This document shows positions 44,628 through 53,317 of a stretch of DNA of 64,000 nucleotides, one piece after another. The DNA is from Neoroseomonas marina (GTDB lineage: Bacteria > Pseudomonadota > Alphaproteobacteria > Acetobacterales > Acetobacteraceae), in NCBI RefSeq assembly GCF_012927745.1, contig NZ_JABBKX010000003.1:558001-622000 (forward strand). Reading direction: 5' to 3'. The position numbers and the translations under genes were made by a program. How positions within the stretch are numbered: position 1 is the first letter of the stretch; every line of letters starts with the position of its first letter. Below the pieces are notes generated by a model. It was not told where the DNA came from. It saw nothing but the letters and a program-made list of their open reading frames with translations, and searched no databases.

Positions 44628-45508
44628 CAGCGCGGATCGATCCTCACGCTGATCGGGCAGTGGTCCGAGATGACGTCGCGCAGGGCGGGATCGCGATCGG
44701 CGTAGACGAGGACGCGGAAGCTGTCCCGCACCAGCCAGTCCCGCGCCGGCCCGCCGAGCAGGATGTGGTCGACGAAGCCTCGCGATTGCCCATCCCTCGC
44801 CCAGCAGGGATTCGAGAAACCCTCGGTCGCGCGGGTCAGCGGCGCGGCCTCGGTCAGTACGGTCAGGAAATCGTCGTTGCGCTCGATGCGGCGGTTGAAG
44901 TCCCCCAGGATCGCGAAGGCGATCCCTTCCCGCCGGCGCGCCGCGATCCAGTCGCGCAGGATCTCCGCCTGGCGGCCAAGATTCTGGCAGTCGCGCGAAT
45001 TGGGCCGCTGCACCGATTGCCAGGCGCAGCCGCCGTCGAGGTGGACGGACAGCAGCCGGATCGGCGGCCCTTCCCCGCTGCGCACCGTGATGTCGGCGCC
45101 GCGCCGCAGCGACCGCCGTGCATTCGGCACCAGGTCGAGCGCCGAGACGTCCGGATTGCGCGTCACGTTCAGCCCCCGCCGCCAGGCGAAGCCGGCGCGC
45201 TGGGTGTCGGTCTCGTCGGGGAAGTGGAACTCGTAGCGCGTCGCGTCGAAGACCCGCGCGGCGGCAAGCGGCCCGTCCACCTCCTGGATTGCGACGACAT
45301 CGGCGGCGAGCCGATCGGCATAGGCGCGCAGCCGGGCGAAGTCGCGATCCTGCCGTGGCGCAAGGTCCCGCGGCAGGTCGGGGTGCCCCGCGGGCTTGGT
45401 GGTCAGCCAGGCGATGTTCCACGACGCGATCTTCAGTTCCGCGGCCTGGAGCGGCACGGCGAACAGCAGGCACAAGGCGATCAGCAGGGGGCGCATGGCG
45501 GCAGTCAT
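44627..45508 (-). CDS. Secreted endonuclease/exonuclease/phosphatase (EEP) family protein
   Basis: A 293-residue DNase I-like fold protein. Signal peptide 1-22 (PLQAAE). EEP motifs: IASWNIAWL (Asn), VVAIQEVDG (metal Glu), SVHLDGGC, ILGDFNRR (Asp/Asn) and ISDHCPISV (catalytic Asp-His). It probably hydrolyses phosphodiesters in the periplasm or outside. Its ATG overlaps the stop of the DUF2075 protein gene (ATGA). Confidence 0.85.
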   Translation of the reverse strand: MTAAMRPLLIALCLLFAVPLQAAELKIASWNIAWLTTKPAGHPDLPRDLAPRQDRDFARLRAYADRLAADVVAIQEVDGPLAAARVFDATRYEFHFPDETDTQRAGFAWRRGLNVTRNPDVSALDLVPNARRSLRRGADITVRSGEGPPIRLLSVHLDGGCAWQSVQRPNSRDCQNLGRQAEILRDWIAARRREGIAFAILGDFNRRIERNDDFLTVLTEAAPLTRATEGFSNPCWARDGQSRGFVDHILLGGPARDWLVRDSFRVLVYADRDPALRDVISDHCPISVRIDPR

Positions 45509-47505
45509 AGCAGCGTTGCGGCCGCGATGCGCGCGGGGGCCGGCATCGGCTCGAGCGGCCGGACGCCGCAGGCGAGGAGCAGGTCGGCCAGCGCGTCCAT
45601 CTCCGCCGCATCCCGCGTGGCGTCGTGAAAAGGGTCCTCGCGAAGGCTGCCGCGCGGCACCCACAGGATCGTCTCGTAGCGCGCGCGGGTCATCAGCACG
45701 CGGTACTTGTTGATGACGTAGTGCGCATCCTTGGTCCGTTCCTGCCAAGTATGTCCCACGAAACGCCGGGTGCGCCATCCGTTGCGCGACCACAGCAGGT
45801 CGCCGCCCCAGGCCAAGCCCGCGACGTCGAGTTCCAGACCCTGGCAGTCGTATTCCGTCGCGAAGGTCTCGAGCGCGTCCGATCCGCGCACATCCGGCCA
45901 GCGCCTCAGGAACCAGTCGGCGACATCGTCCAGCTGAACGCCGAGCCCGTCCCCCCGCAACCGCTTCGCCCCGGCCGATGCCACGATCCCCGCCCGCCGC
46001 TGGCCGCGCGCGAAGCGCCGCAACCCGTCGCGCAGAGCATCGAGGTCGCGCGTCAGCAGGAAGGGCAGCGCGCCGGCCTCGGCGATGCTGCGGGCCTCCA
46101 GGATCTCGCCGCGCAGCAGCGCGTCGACCCAGGCCGCGCCGGTGCTCTCCCGTACGCTGCGTACGGGAACGGTCAGGTCGAGATTCTCATCGATGGTCAG
46201 CCAGGGCGCCGCGCCATCGGCCAGGCGCTGCAGCGGGTCGCGCGCGGCCACCGCCCGCTCCGCGGCGACGGCACGCCAACGCCCGTCAGATGCCGCGATC
46301 ACGCGCCCCCACTCGCGCAGCCCGGCCTCGCCGGTGTTGATCTCCTGGCCATTGCCGATCAGCGCCACGATCACGGCCCAGCCCTCGTGCCGGCCCATGA
46401 TCTCGAGCGTATGGGCCGGCTCGCTCATCGTCAGGAGGGATCGCTTGTTCTGCGTGCCGATCCGCGACTTCGCCTCGTCCCAGGCGCGCTGCGCCTCATC
46501 GAAGACGATCAGCCGGTCGGGCGGCGCACGACGCTGCGGATCGGTCGCGTTGTCCTCGAGGAAGCGATGCACGTTCTGCAGCCGCTCCTTCACGCGACGC
46601 TCGGCCTCGGGGCGGCTGCATTCGCGCCGGTCCACCGCATCCTGCGCCAGCGCCGCGCGCAGCACCGTCACCAGCGGGACATTGCCGGTCAGGAAGGCGC
46701 TACGCCCGCCGGCCTCCGGCGCGAAGACCGCGTTCAGCCCGCACAAGGTCTTGCCGGCCCCAGGAATGCCGGTGACGAAGACGACGCGCTTGCCCCCCTC
46801 GGCCTGCGCCGCGGCGACAGCGCGGGCGATGGCCTTCGCGGTGCGTGTCAGGTTCGGCGCATCGGCCCGCGCGGTCGCGATGTCGGCGACGCCGTTGCGC
46901 GCGTAGAGCATCGTCGCCGCCTCGACGATTGTCGGCACCGGCCGGTAGGCGCCGGCGAGCCAATCCGCGCCAACCAGTGGCGCGGCCGCGGGTGGCAGTT
47001 CGGCCTGCACCCAGCGCAGCGCCTCGGCCATGCTGCCATGGCCGCAGACCAGCGGCTCGGTCGGATTGGGTGGTAGCAGCCAGGGCTGCACGGGCGGCGC
47101 GAAGGCCGCTTCCGCGGCCACCAGCACCGGCACGATGGAATGGCGCCGGCTGCCCGCATGGAAATCGCGCAGGTCGAGCGCGTAGTCCTCCGCCTCGGCC
47201 CGCCTGGCATTGCTCGGCGCGCCGGACTTGAACTCGATGGCGACGATGGCGCGATCGGTCAGCACCACCGCGTCGATGCGCTTTTCCAGGCGCAGCAACT
47301 CGTACTCCAGCACGATCGTCCAGGCCGCGCCGCTCAGGGCTGCCACCGCGCCGCGCAGCGCCGCGACCTGCCGATGCCACGCGATCTCCTGGTCCGGTGT
47401 GCCCGAGAATCCGCGCATCTGCTGCGCCGAGGCGAGCCGTCCCACCGTATCCGCCGGATCGCGCGTGAGCAGTTCGGCACCCGTGCAAGCGTACCAGGCC
47501 CTCAC
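45505..47505 (-). CDS. DUF2075-type helicase with N-terminal PD-(D/E)xK nuclease-like domain
   Basis: A 666-residue protein. The N-terminal part (about 60-120) has an E-x-K motif in DRAIVAIEFKSGA preceded by an acidic strand, typical of restriction-like nucleases. A P-loop helicase follows: Walker A TGIPGAGKT near 245, Walker B VFDEAQRAW near 333, DUF2075 signature YDCQGLELDVAGL near 555 and motif VI-like MTRARYETILWVPRG near 607. The GTG start at 47505 overlaps the EamA stop (GTGA). Related nuclease-helicase proteins are often linked to defence or mobile-element control, but here it sits in an operon with transporters. Its function is unproven. Confidence 0.8.
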   Translation of the reverse strand: MRAWYACTGAELLTRDPADTVGRLASAQQMRGFSGTPDQEIAWHRQVAALRGAVAALSGAAWTIVLEYELLRLEKRIDAVVLTDRAIVAIEFKSGAPSNARRAEAEDYALDLRDFHAGSRRHSIVPVLVAAEAAFAPPVQPWLLPPNPTEPLVCGHGSMAEALRWVQAELPPAAAPLVGADWLAGAYRPVPTIVEAATMLYARNGVADIATARADAPNLTRTAKAIARAVAAAQAEGGKRVVFVTGIPGAGKTLCGLNAVFAPEAGGRSAFLTGNVPLVTVLRAALAQDAVDRRECSRPEAERRVKERLQNVHRFLEDNATDPQRRAPPDRLIVFDEAQRAWDEAKSRIGTQNKRSLLTMSEPAHTLEIMGRHEGWAVIVALIGNGQEINTGEAGLREWGRVIAASDGRWRAVAAERAVAARDPLQRLADGAAPWLTIDENLDLTVPVRSVRESTGAAWVDALLRGEILEARSIAEAGALPFLLTRDLDALRDGLRRFARGQRRAGIVASAGAKRLRGDGLGVQLDDVADWFLRRWPDVRGSDALETFATEYDCQGLELDVAGLAWGGDLLWSRNGWRTRRFVGHTWQERTKDAHYVINKYRVLMTRARYETILWVPRGSLREDPFHDATRDAAEMDALADLLLACGVRPLEPMPAPARIAAATLL

Positions 47506-48380
47506 GCGTTTCCCCCTCGGCGCGGCCAGGTCGCCACCGCCACGCTGCCCATCATCAGCGCGAAGCCCGCCACGTGCACCAGGGTGAAGGCCTCCCCCAA
47601 CAGCGTGACCGCGACCAGCGCCGCCGTGCCGGGCAGGAAGACGGTGAAAACGCCCGCCATCCCCGCCGGCACGCGCTTCATGCCCGCGTACCAGAACAGC
47701 AGGGACAGCACGCTGGCCGTCATGGCGTGGAAGACGAGCAGCCCGCCGATCCGCGGTTCCGCCAGCGCCGCGACCTCGCCGGCCCAGGGCAGCGCGAAGG
47801 GTGCCAGCACCAGCGCCGAGAAGGCCTGCATCCAGAAGCTCGCGGTGATCACCGGCACGCGGCCGGCGATGCGGCGGGCGAGCAGCATGTAGGCCGCCTC
47901 CCCCAGCACGCCGCAGAAGATCAGCAGATTGCCGAAGGCCGACCCATCCGCGCCGCCGGCCGCCCGCGCCACGGTGATCGCGGCCATGCCGCCACCGGCC
48001 AGCACCACCGCCGCCCATTGGCGCCGCGGCAGCCTCTCGCGCAACAGCAGCGCCCCGCCGATCGCGACCACCGCCGGCAGCGTCGCCAGCACCAGCCCGC
48101 CCTCAAGCGCCGTCGTCAGCCGCAGCCCGGCCAGCAGCGCGGCGTTGTAGAGCGCCGTCCCGAACAGCGCCTGCAGTGCGAGGTTGCCAAGCACGGCGCG
48201 CGGCACCGCGACCGGCCCGTCCATCCGCCGCGCCAAGGGCCACAGCACCGCCGTGGCGAGCACGCAGCGCAGGAAGACGACGAGGGGCACCGGCAATGCC
48301 TCGGCCAGCAGCTTGCCGACGACGACGTTGATGCCGGTCAGCACCATCGAAAGGGCCAGCTGCAGATAGGCGATCGTCAC
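47502..48380 (-). CDS. EamA/DMT-family transporter
   Basis: A 292-residue protein with ten predicted helices arranged as two EamA repeats (about 5-130 and 150-285), typical of drug/metabolite exporters such as RhaT/YdcZ relatives. Start ATG 48380. It is the first gene of a leftward operon (EamA, DUF2075, EEP nuclease, MFS, PPK2) in which every junction overlaps. Confidence 0.87.
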   Translation of the reverse strand: MTIAYLQLALSMVLTGINVVVGKLLAEALPVPLVVFLRCVLATAVLWPLARRMDGPVAVPRAVLGNLALQALFGTALYNAALLAGLRLTTALEGGLVLATLPAVVAIGGALLLRERLPRRQWAAVVLAGGGMAAITVARAAGGADGSAFGNLLIFCGVLGEAAYMLLARRIAGRVPVITASFWMQAFSALVLAPFALPWAGEVAALAEPRIGGLLVFHAMTASVLSLLFWYAGMKRVPAGMAGVFTVFLPGTAALVAVTLLGEAFTLVHVAGFALMMGSVAVATWPRRGGNA

Positions 48381-48428
48381 GCCCGCGAGCCTATCCCGCC
48401 GCGGCGGGACTGCCCATGCCGGCCGCGG

Positions 48429-49592
48429 TCAGGCCTCGCCGTCCTGCCGGAAGGGCGAGAGCGTCGAGAGCATCTCCATCTCCCGCAGCATCGCCGGCCG
48501 CTCGCGCGCGAGGAAATCGTCCACCGCCCGCGCCAGGCCCTGATGCGCGATCCAATGCGCCGAGTAGGTCGGCACCGGCAGGTAGCCCCGCTGGATCTTG
48601 TGCTCGCCCTGGGCACCGGCCTCGACGCGGCCGATGCCGTGCGCGATCGCGAAGTCCATGGCCATGTAGTAGCAGAGCTCGAAGTGCAGGAACGGGACGT
48701 CGACCACTGCACCCCAGTTGCGGCCGTAGATCGCATCCTTGCCCACCAGGTTCAGCGCGCCGGCGACCGGTTCGCCGTCGCGCTCGGCGACCATGAGCAC
48801 GACCGCATCGCCGAGCCTGTCGCCGAGCATCGGCCAGAAGCGTTTCGTGAGGTAGGCGCTGCGTCCCCACTTCTTGTCCGTCGTGCTGCGATAGAAGCGG
48901 TGGAAGGCGTCCCAGTGGCGATCGGTGATCTCGGCGCCGCGCAGGCAGCGCAGCGTCAGGCCGCTTGCCGCCACGTCCCGCCGTTCGCGCCGCAGCGCCT
49001 TGCGCTTGCGCGAGGCCAGCGCGCCGAGGAAATCGTCGAAGCAGCCATAGCCCGGATTCTCCCAGTGGAACTGGGTGCCGAGCCGCTGCAGCCAGCCTGC
49101 CTCGCCGAGCGCGGTCCACTCCGCCTCGGTGCAGAAGGTCACGTGCACGGAGGACGCGCCAACCGCGGTGCACCCCTGCACCAGCGCCTGGCCAAGCGCG
49201 GCCGCCGGCACGCCGCAGCCAGGGCGGACCAGCAGCCGCGGCCCGGGCACCGGGCTGAAGGGCACGGCGACCTGGAGCTTCGGGTAGTAGCGCCCGCCCG
49301 CGCGTTCCAGGGCATCGGCCCAGCCGTGATCGAAGACGTATTCGCCCTGGGAGTGGGACTTCGCGTAGCAGGGCGCGCAGGCGAGCAGCATGCCTGTTTC
49401 GTCGCGCAGGGCGGCGTGCTGCGGCAGCCAACCGCGATCCGGGACCGCGCTGCCGCTGTCCTCGAGCGCCGAGAGGAAGGCGTGGCTGACGAAGGGATTG
49501 TCCGTGCCGGCGCAGGCATCCCACGCCGACGCGTCGATCTCCGCGATCCGGCGGTGCAGCGTCAGCGAAAGGGGCGCAGGTCCATCGGGCAT
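48429..49592 (-). CDS. FemAB/GNAT-like peptidogalycan biosynthesis family protein (DUF482)
   Basis: A 387-residue protein of the DUF482 family, predicted N-acyltransferase with two GNAT-like lobes. Seen: NPFVSHAFLSALEDSGS near residue 32, HWENPGYGCFDDFL near 177, KRKALRRERR near 195, FYRSTTDKKWGRSAYL near 233 and GAQGEHKIQRGYLP near 324, which are hallmark stretches of this family. The acceptor is unknown despite the family name. Single gene, 48 bases upstream of the EamA operon. Confidence 0.88.
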   Translation of the reverse strand: MPDGPAPLSLTLHRRIAEIDASAWDACAGTDNPFVSHAFLSALEDSGSAVPDRGWLPQHAALRDETGMLLACAPCYAKSHSQGEYVFDHGWADALERAGGRYYPKLQVAVPFSPVPGPRLLVRPGCGVPAAALGQALVQGCTAVGASSVHVTFCTEAEWTALGEAGWLQRLGTQFHWENPGYGCFDDFLGALASRKRKALRRERRDVAASGLTLRCLRGAEITDRHWDAFHRFYRSTTDKKWGRSAYLTKRFWPMLGDRLGDAVVLMVAERDGEPVAGALNLVGKDAIYGRNWGAVVDVPFLHFELCYYMAMDFAIAHGIGRVEAGAQGEHKIQRGYLPVPTYSAHWIAHQGLARAVDDFLARERPAMLREMEMLSTLSPFRQDGEA

Positions 49593-49682
49593 CGCCCCAA
49601 TGTCGCGCGCCCGTGCGCCATGACAAGAAGCGCCCGGCGAAGCGACGGGCGGCCTTCCCCCAAGGCCGCCCGCCGCGCCGGC

Positions 49683-49892
49683 TCAGTACTCGTTCGCGCG
49701 GAAGATGCTGACGGCGCCGAGCACCATGGTGATGGCGCCCGAGATCAGCATAACGATCGCGATCGTCTCCGGGCTCGAGCCCGCCAGCGACCCCGGCAGT
49801 GCCACCGGCAGTCCGTTGGTCGCGAAGCCGACATAGGCGCCCGCCCCTGCCGCACCCAGACCGATGATGAGAGCAATGATTCCGAGACCCAT
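49683..49892 (-). CDS. Small two-helix membrane protein, copy A
   Basis: A 69-residue protein with hydrophobic helices at about 3-22 and 44-63 and a polar RANEY end; the linker carries two Leu/Ser-rich PG motifs. It is 51/69 identical to the neighbouring copy B. The strong site GAGGGGG precedes the ATG. The 15-base block GGGGTTGTTGGCGAG just upstream is identical in both copies. It belongs to no family I recognise. Confidence 0.7.
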   Translation of the reverse strand: MGLGIIALIIGLGAAGAGAYVGFATNGLPVALPGSLAGSSPETIAIVMLISGAITMVLGAVSIFRANEY

Positions 49893-50221
49893 GGCGCAAA
49901 CCCCCTCGCCAACAACCCCTGGTAGATCCGTGGAGGCAGCTTAGCGTCGCTGCGTTTTCGCGCTTGGCGGCATCTCAACCGCCCCCAGGGACGACCACCA
50001 CATAATCACCATTTCGCGAGCAGTGTTTGCAACCGCTTAAAACCTGAAATCGCCTGTGACGTGCGTAACGATATCGGATTTCGCGCAGTTGTGGGTTTGC
50101 TGCAACGGACCACCCATGGTGGTGCACCGCGCGATCCGACACCAGATCCTGGATCGACTGCGGGGCGTACGGCACCCCGGTTGGTGCCGTTGCGCGCCGC
50201 CGGCGCAGCGCCTCCGCGCGG
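49893..50221. other. Spacer between twin small membrane-protein genes
   Basis: A 329-base gap without a supported gene. It contains the leader of copy A (shared block at 49905-49919), a relatively AT-rich stretch at about 49996-50080 and the hairpin following copy B. No clear promoter for copy A was found, so it might also be read from the copy B promoter. Confidence 0.5.
50169..50190 (-). terminator. Hairpin downstream of small membrane-protein copy B
   Basis: ACGGCACC-CCGGTT-GGTGCCGT is a perfect 8-base-pair stem with a 6-base loop, 31 bases beyond the stop of copy B. There is no U-run, so it may attenuate rather than stop transcription into copy A. Confidence 0.4.
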
Positions 50222-50431
50222 TCAGTACTGGTTGGACCGCACGATGCTGACGGCGCCGAGCACCATGGTCACGGCGCCGGACACCAGCATCACGACGGCA
50301 ACGGTGGCCGGACTGGCCCCCGCCAGCGCCCCCGGCAGCGCCAGAGCGACGCCGTTCGCGGCGAAACCGAGATACGCGCCCGCGCCGGCAGCGCCGAGCC
50401 CGATCAGAACTGCAAGGATGCCAAGACCCAT
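50222..50431 (-). CDS. Small two-helix membrane protein, copy B
   Basis: A 69-residue paralogue of copy A with the same length, helix positions and tail (RSNQY). Most differences are conservative (Ile/Val/Leu, Ser/Ala), indicating selection on a membrane protein and not chance open frames. GAGAGGGGG precedes the ATG. A candidate promoter lies at 50501-50530. Confidence 0.7.
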   Translation of the reverse strand: MGLGILAVLIGLGAAGAGAYLGFAANGVALALPGALAGASPATVAVVMLVSGAVTMVLGAVSIVRSNQY

Positions 50432-50500
50432 GGCGCAAGCCCCCTCTCGCCAACAACCCCCGGTGGACCCACCGGCCGCCTCTCACCGCGATCGGTGGCG

Positions 50501-50530
50501 CATATACTCACGAATCTGTGAATACGCCAA
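50501..50530 (-). promoter_or_regulatory. Candidate promoter of small membrane-protein copy B
   Basis: On the minus strand TTGGCG (50530-50525) and TATATG (50506-50501) are 18 bases apart, giving a leader of about 65 bases. An imperfect TCAC-N6-GTGA inverted repeat overlaps the spacer and may be an operator. Confidence 0.4.
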
Positions 50531-50720
50531 CGGGGCTGTGACCTGAATCACGTGGTGGCTGCGAAAATATCCTCAAGATTGATAAACGGACAGTAATGTT
50601 CGCGCAAGAATCATGACGGCCGGGAGCATTGCCGGCGATGGACGTGTGGCGCGATCGCCGCGCACCACCCCAGGTTTCACCGGGATGGTGCCGGCACCAG
50701 ACCCGTAGAACAGGCCGCTT

Positions 50721-51185
50721 TCAGGCGATCTCGAACAGGCCTTCGACCTCCACGGCCGCATCCGCCGGCAAGGACGGGACGCCGATCGTCGACCGCGCAT
50801 GGCGTCCGGCATCGCCGAAGACCTCGACCGCGAGATCGGAAGCCCCGTTCATCACCGCCGCGTGACCGGTGAAGGTCCCGGGCGCCGCGATGAAGCCGCC
50901 CAGCCGTACCACGCGCTTCACCCGGTCGAGGTCCCCCGTGGCCGCCTTCAACTGCGCGAGGAGGTTCACGAAGCAGGCGCGCGCGCCCTCCTTCGCATGT
51001 TCGGGGGTGATGTCCTCCGTCACCTTGCCGGTGAAGGCGACCTTGCCGTCCACCAACGGGATCTGCCCCGAGATGACGACGAGGTTCCCCGTGACGACGA
51101 AGGGCACGTAGTTGGCGATCGGCGCCGCCGGAGTCGGCAGCGTGATGCCGAGATCCGCGAGGCGCTGGTCGATGCGTCCGGCCAT
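50721..51185 (-). CDS. RidA/YjgF-family protein
   Basis: A 154-residue RidA-like enamine/imine deaminase-fold protein of the longer subgroup. The active-site arginine lies in ARSTIGVPSLP near residue 130, with VISGQIPL near 38. RidA proteins remove reactive 2-aminoacrylate-type intermediates, though this subgroup is less studied. It stands alone, about 290 bases from copy B and 94 bases after the NrdJ-like gene. Confidence 0.88.
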   Translation of the reverse strand: MAGRIDQRLADLGITLPTPAAPIANYVPFVVTGNLVVISGQIPLVDGKVAFTGKVTEDITPEHAKEGARACFVNLLAQLKAATGDLDRVKRVVRLGGFIAAPGTFTGHAAVMNGASDLAVEVFGDAGRHARSTIGVPSLPADAAVEVEGLFEIA

Positions 51186-51278
51186 GAAGGCTCTCCTGGT
51201 TGAAACCTGGCCGCCACCGTCCCCGATGCGCGGCCTGGCCGGAGCATGCCCTCCCCGGACGCGGCTGTCGAAGCGGCG

Positions 51279-52781
51279 CTAAGCCGCTTGGCGCAAGGCC
51301 CGGTGCCGGCGCGGGGCCGGCTGCGCGGGCAGGTCGAGCGGCAGCAGCGGCGGCTCGGACCGGACCGGCGCGGCAATCGTTTCCTCCTCCGCCGGATCCG
51401 GCAGGTCGCCGCGGCCGAGATACTCCAGCGCCAGCCGCCGGAACGCCCAGTCGAGCACCGAAGTCGCACGACGGATCACCGGGTCGCCGTCGACCACGCC
51501 GCCCGCGCCCGGACCGTAGGCATAGGCATCGACGAAGGCCGCCAGCGGCACGCCATGGGCAAGGCCAAGCGAGACCGCCTGGGCGACGGCCTCGAGCAAG
51601 GCCCGCGTGGGCGCCCCTTCGCGCGGCAGGCTGAAGGCGATTTCGCGAAGCCCGCCGCGATCATCCTCGGTGGCCCGCAGGGCAACCCGCGCGCCGCCCA
51701 CGGACACCCGCCAGGTCCGGGCCGCTGCCGCCGCCACGGGCCTGGGCGCCGCCCGGCGCGGCGCCTGCGGCGGCGCCGGCACCGCAACCGGCGTCGGCGG
51801 AGCCGCATCCAGGAAGGGCATCGCCGCCGCCTCCATCGCCGCCCGGGCCGCCGGCGGCGGCGGCATCAGCAGGGTCGCCGCTTCCGCGCCGGCGCGCGCG
51901 GCGGCGCGCGTGGGAAGCAGGACGTAGCGGCCAGCCTCGTCGCGCGACGGTACCAGCGCGCCGGCGGCCGGCGCGAGGCCTGCCGTCTCGGCGCCCAACA
52001 GTGCCTCCACCGCATCGGCGGGCGCGAGGGCGACGCAACCCTGGTGGCGCAGCCCCGGCGACGCCGCGGCGGCATCGAGCGCCGCGCGCGCGGCGGCGGC
52101 CAGGCCCGGCACCGCCGTCTCGGCGGGCGGCTCGGGCCAGATCAGCGCCACGGGATGCAGCGCGCCATGGCGTGCGGCGAGGCGCCCCGACTCGGCCTCC
52201 GCCGAGCCCTGCGTCAGGGCGGCGATGGCGGCGGCGACGGCCTGCGCGTCCTCGCCGCCATAGGGCAGGCGGAACGCGGCGAGCAGCCCGGCGAGGTCGG
52301 CGAATCCCACGCGCAGTCGCGGCGCGCGCCCCTGGCCCAGGATGTCGAGCATCTGAACCCCGGTCGCGACCGCAGCGGCGTAGCCCGGCGCGTCGAAACC
52401 GCCATCGGCCTCGAGAAAGGCCGGCAGGTTGAGGACGAAGCGGCTGTCCTCCTTGCGGTCGCGCCAGACCTCGATGCCGGGCGCGCCGCGGCGCGACATC
52501 AGCAGCGCGCGCAGCCGGTCGGCCAGCGCATCCGCTTCCTCCGGGCTGTCGAGCAGGCCGAGCCGGCGGCCGCGCGTGGTGACGCGCCGGATCCAGCCCT
52601 CGGCCACGGTCGGCAAAGCGGCGGGACCGCTGCCGGGCGCGAGGGCGGCGAGCGCGGCGGCCGCGCCGTCCTCCCAGGCTGCGGGAAGGGCGACGGACCG
52701 GGGGGGAGCATCGGGATCGGCGCCGATGCGCTCCCGGCGGAGCGCCACGCCATCCCAGATCGTGCCGAGGATGCCTGCCAT
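51279..52781 (-). CDS. NrdJ-derived TSCPD-domain protein lacking catalytic residues
   Basis: A 500-residue protein. Residues ~105-205 resemble the late core of B12-dependent ribonucleotide reductase (FVLNLPAFL, FADLAGLLAAFRLPYGGEDAQ, ALTQGSAEAESGRLAARHG). Residues ~355-455 are a good TSCPD domain (GGLREIAFSLPREG, HGVPLAAFVDAYAYGPGAG, SVLDWAFRRLALEYLGR). The B12-binding region, the finger-loop thiyl cysteine and the redox pair are absent; only one cysteine is visible in the whole protein. It cannot be a working reductase, so a regulatory or structural role is likely. An Ala/Pro-rich linker joins the parts. The start is ATG 52781, divergent from the NDUFA12 gene. Confidence 0.75.
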   Translation of the reverse strand: MAGILGTIWDGVALRRERIGADPDAPPRSVALPAAWEDGAAAALAALAPGSGPAALPTVAEGWIRRVTTRGRRLGLLDSPEEADALADRLRALLMSRRGAPGIEVWRDRKEDSRFVLNLPAFLEADGGFDAPGYAAAVATGVQMLDILGQGRAPRLRVGFADLAGLLAAFRLPYGGEDAQAVAAAIAALTQGSAEAESGRLAARHGALHPVALIWPEPPAETAVPGLAAAARAALDAAAASPGLRHQGCVALAPADAVEALLGAETAGLAPAAGALVPSRDEAGRYVLLPTRAAARAGAEAATLLMPPPPAARAAMEAAAMPFLDAAPPTPVAVPAPPQAPRRAAPRPVAAAAARTWRVSVGGARVALRATEDDRGGLREIAFSLPREGAPTRALLEAVAQAVSLGLAHGVPLAAFVDAYAYGPGAGGVVDGDPVIRRATSVLDWAFRRLALEYLGRGDLPDPAEEETIAAPVRSEPPLLPLDLPAQPAPRRHRALRQAA

Positions 52782-52937
52782 GGCCGGAACGCTAGCGAGA
52801 CTCGGCGGCCTGCGGAAGCCGCATCTTGTGCCAAACCGACTCGCGACCCCCAATATCCTGTGGATAGCCCGTCCTTTGCGCCGGCCGCCGCGCTGTGGCA
52901 TCAAGCCTCCTTCCCAGGATGCCCCAAGGACGTGCCC

Positions 52938-53297
52938 ATGGCCTTCCTCGACGACCTGTTTATTCGCCTGACCAGCCGCAAGGTGGGCCAGGACCGCTTC
53001 GGCAACACGTATTGGGAGGCGCGGTCCCGCCGCGACGTCTACGGCCGCCCGATGCGCCGCGTGATCTATGCCGGCGCGCCCGAGGCGACGACGGTGCCGC
53101 CCGAATGGTGGGGCTGGATCCACAACACCACCGAGCAGCCCCTGCCCGAGGACGCGCCACGCCGCGCCTGGCAGAAGGACCATCGCCCGAACCGCACCGG
53201 CACGGCCGAAGCCTGGCGGCCGCCGGGCGCCGACAGCCGCGGCGGGCAACGTCCCGCCACCGCCGGCGACTATGAGGCCTGGACGCCGGGGCGCTGA
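52938..53297 (+). CDS. NADH:ubiquinone oxidoreductase subunit NDUFA12 (B17.2-like)
   Basis: A 119-residue accessory subunit of complex I. The conserved block VGQDRFGNTYWEAR followed by RRVIYAG and PPEWWGWIHNTTEQPLPE is diagnostic. In alphaproteobacteria this gene lies apart from the nuo operon and next to mlaD-like and DUF2155 genes, as here. AAGGA precedes the ATG at 52938. Confidence 0.95.
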   Translation: MAFLDDLFIRLTSRKVGQDRFGNTYWEARSRRDVYGRPMRRVIYAGAPEATTVPPEWWGWIHNTTEQPLPEDAPRRAWQKDHRPNRTGTAEAWRPPGADSRGGQRPATAGDYEAWTPGR

Positions 53298-53317
53298 GTC
53301 CCGACATCCATCCTCGC

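Noticed and set aside
47506-48018. An N-terminal extension of the DUF2075 protein
   Set aside because: It is antiparallel low-complexity sequence overlapping the EamA gene in another frame; the GTG at 47505 overlaps the EamA stop as in the other junctions of this operon.
50560-50600. FNR/FixK box upstream of small membrane-protein copy B
   Set aside because: A TTGAT half-site is present but no matching ATCAA half at the right spacing.
52782-52937. Cobalamin riboswitch ahead of the NrdJ-like gene
   Set aside because: The 156-base gap shows no B12-box-like sequence and is too short for a full cobalamin riboswitch plus two promoters.
51279-53249. A longer minus-strand protein starting near 53249
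   Set aside because: The first ~156 codons are antisense to the conserved NDUFA12 gene; homology starts at the ATG at 52781.
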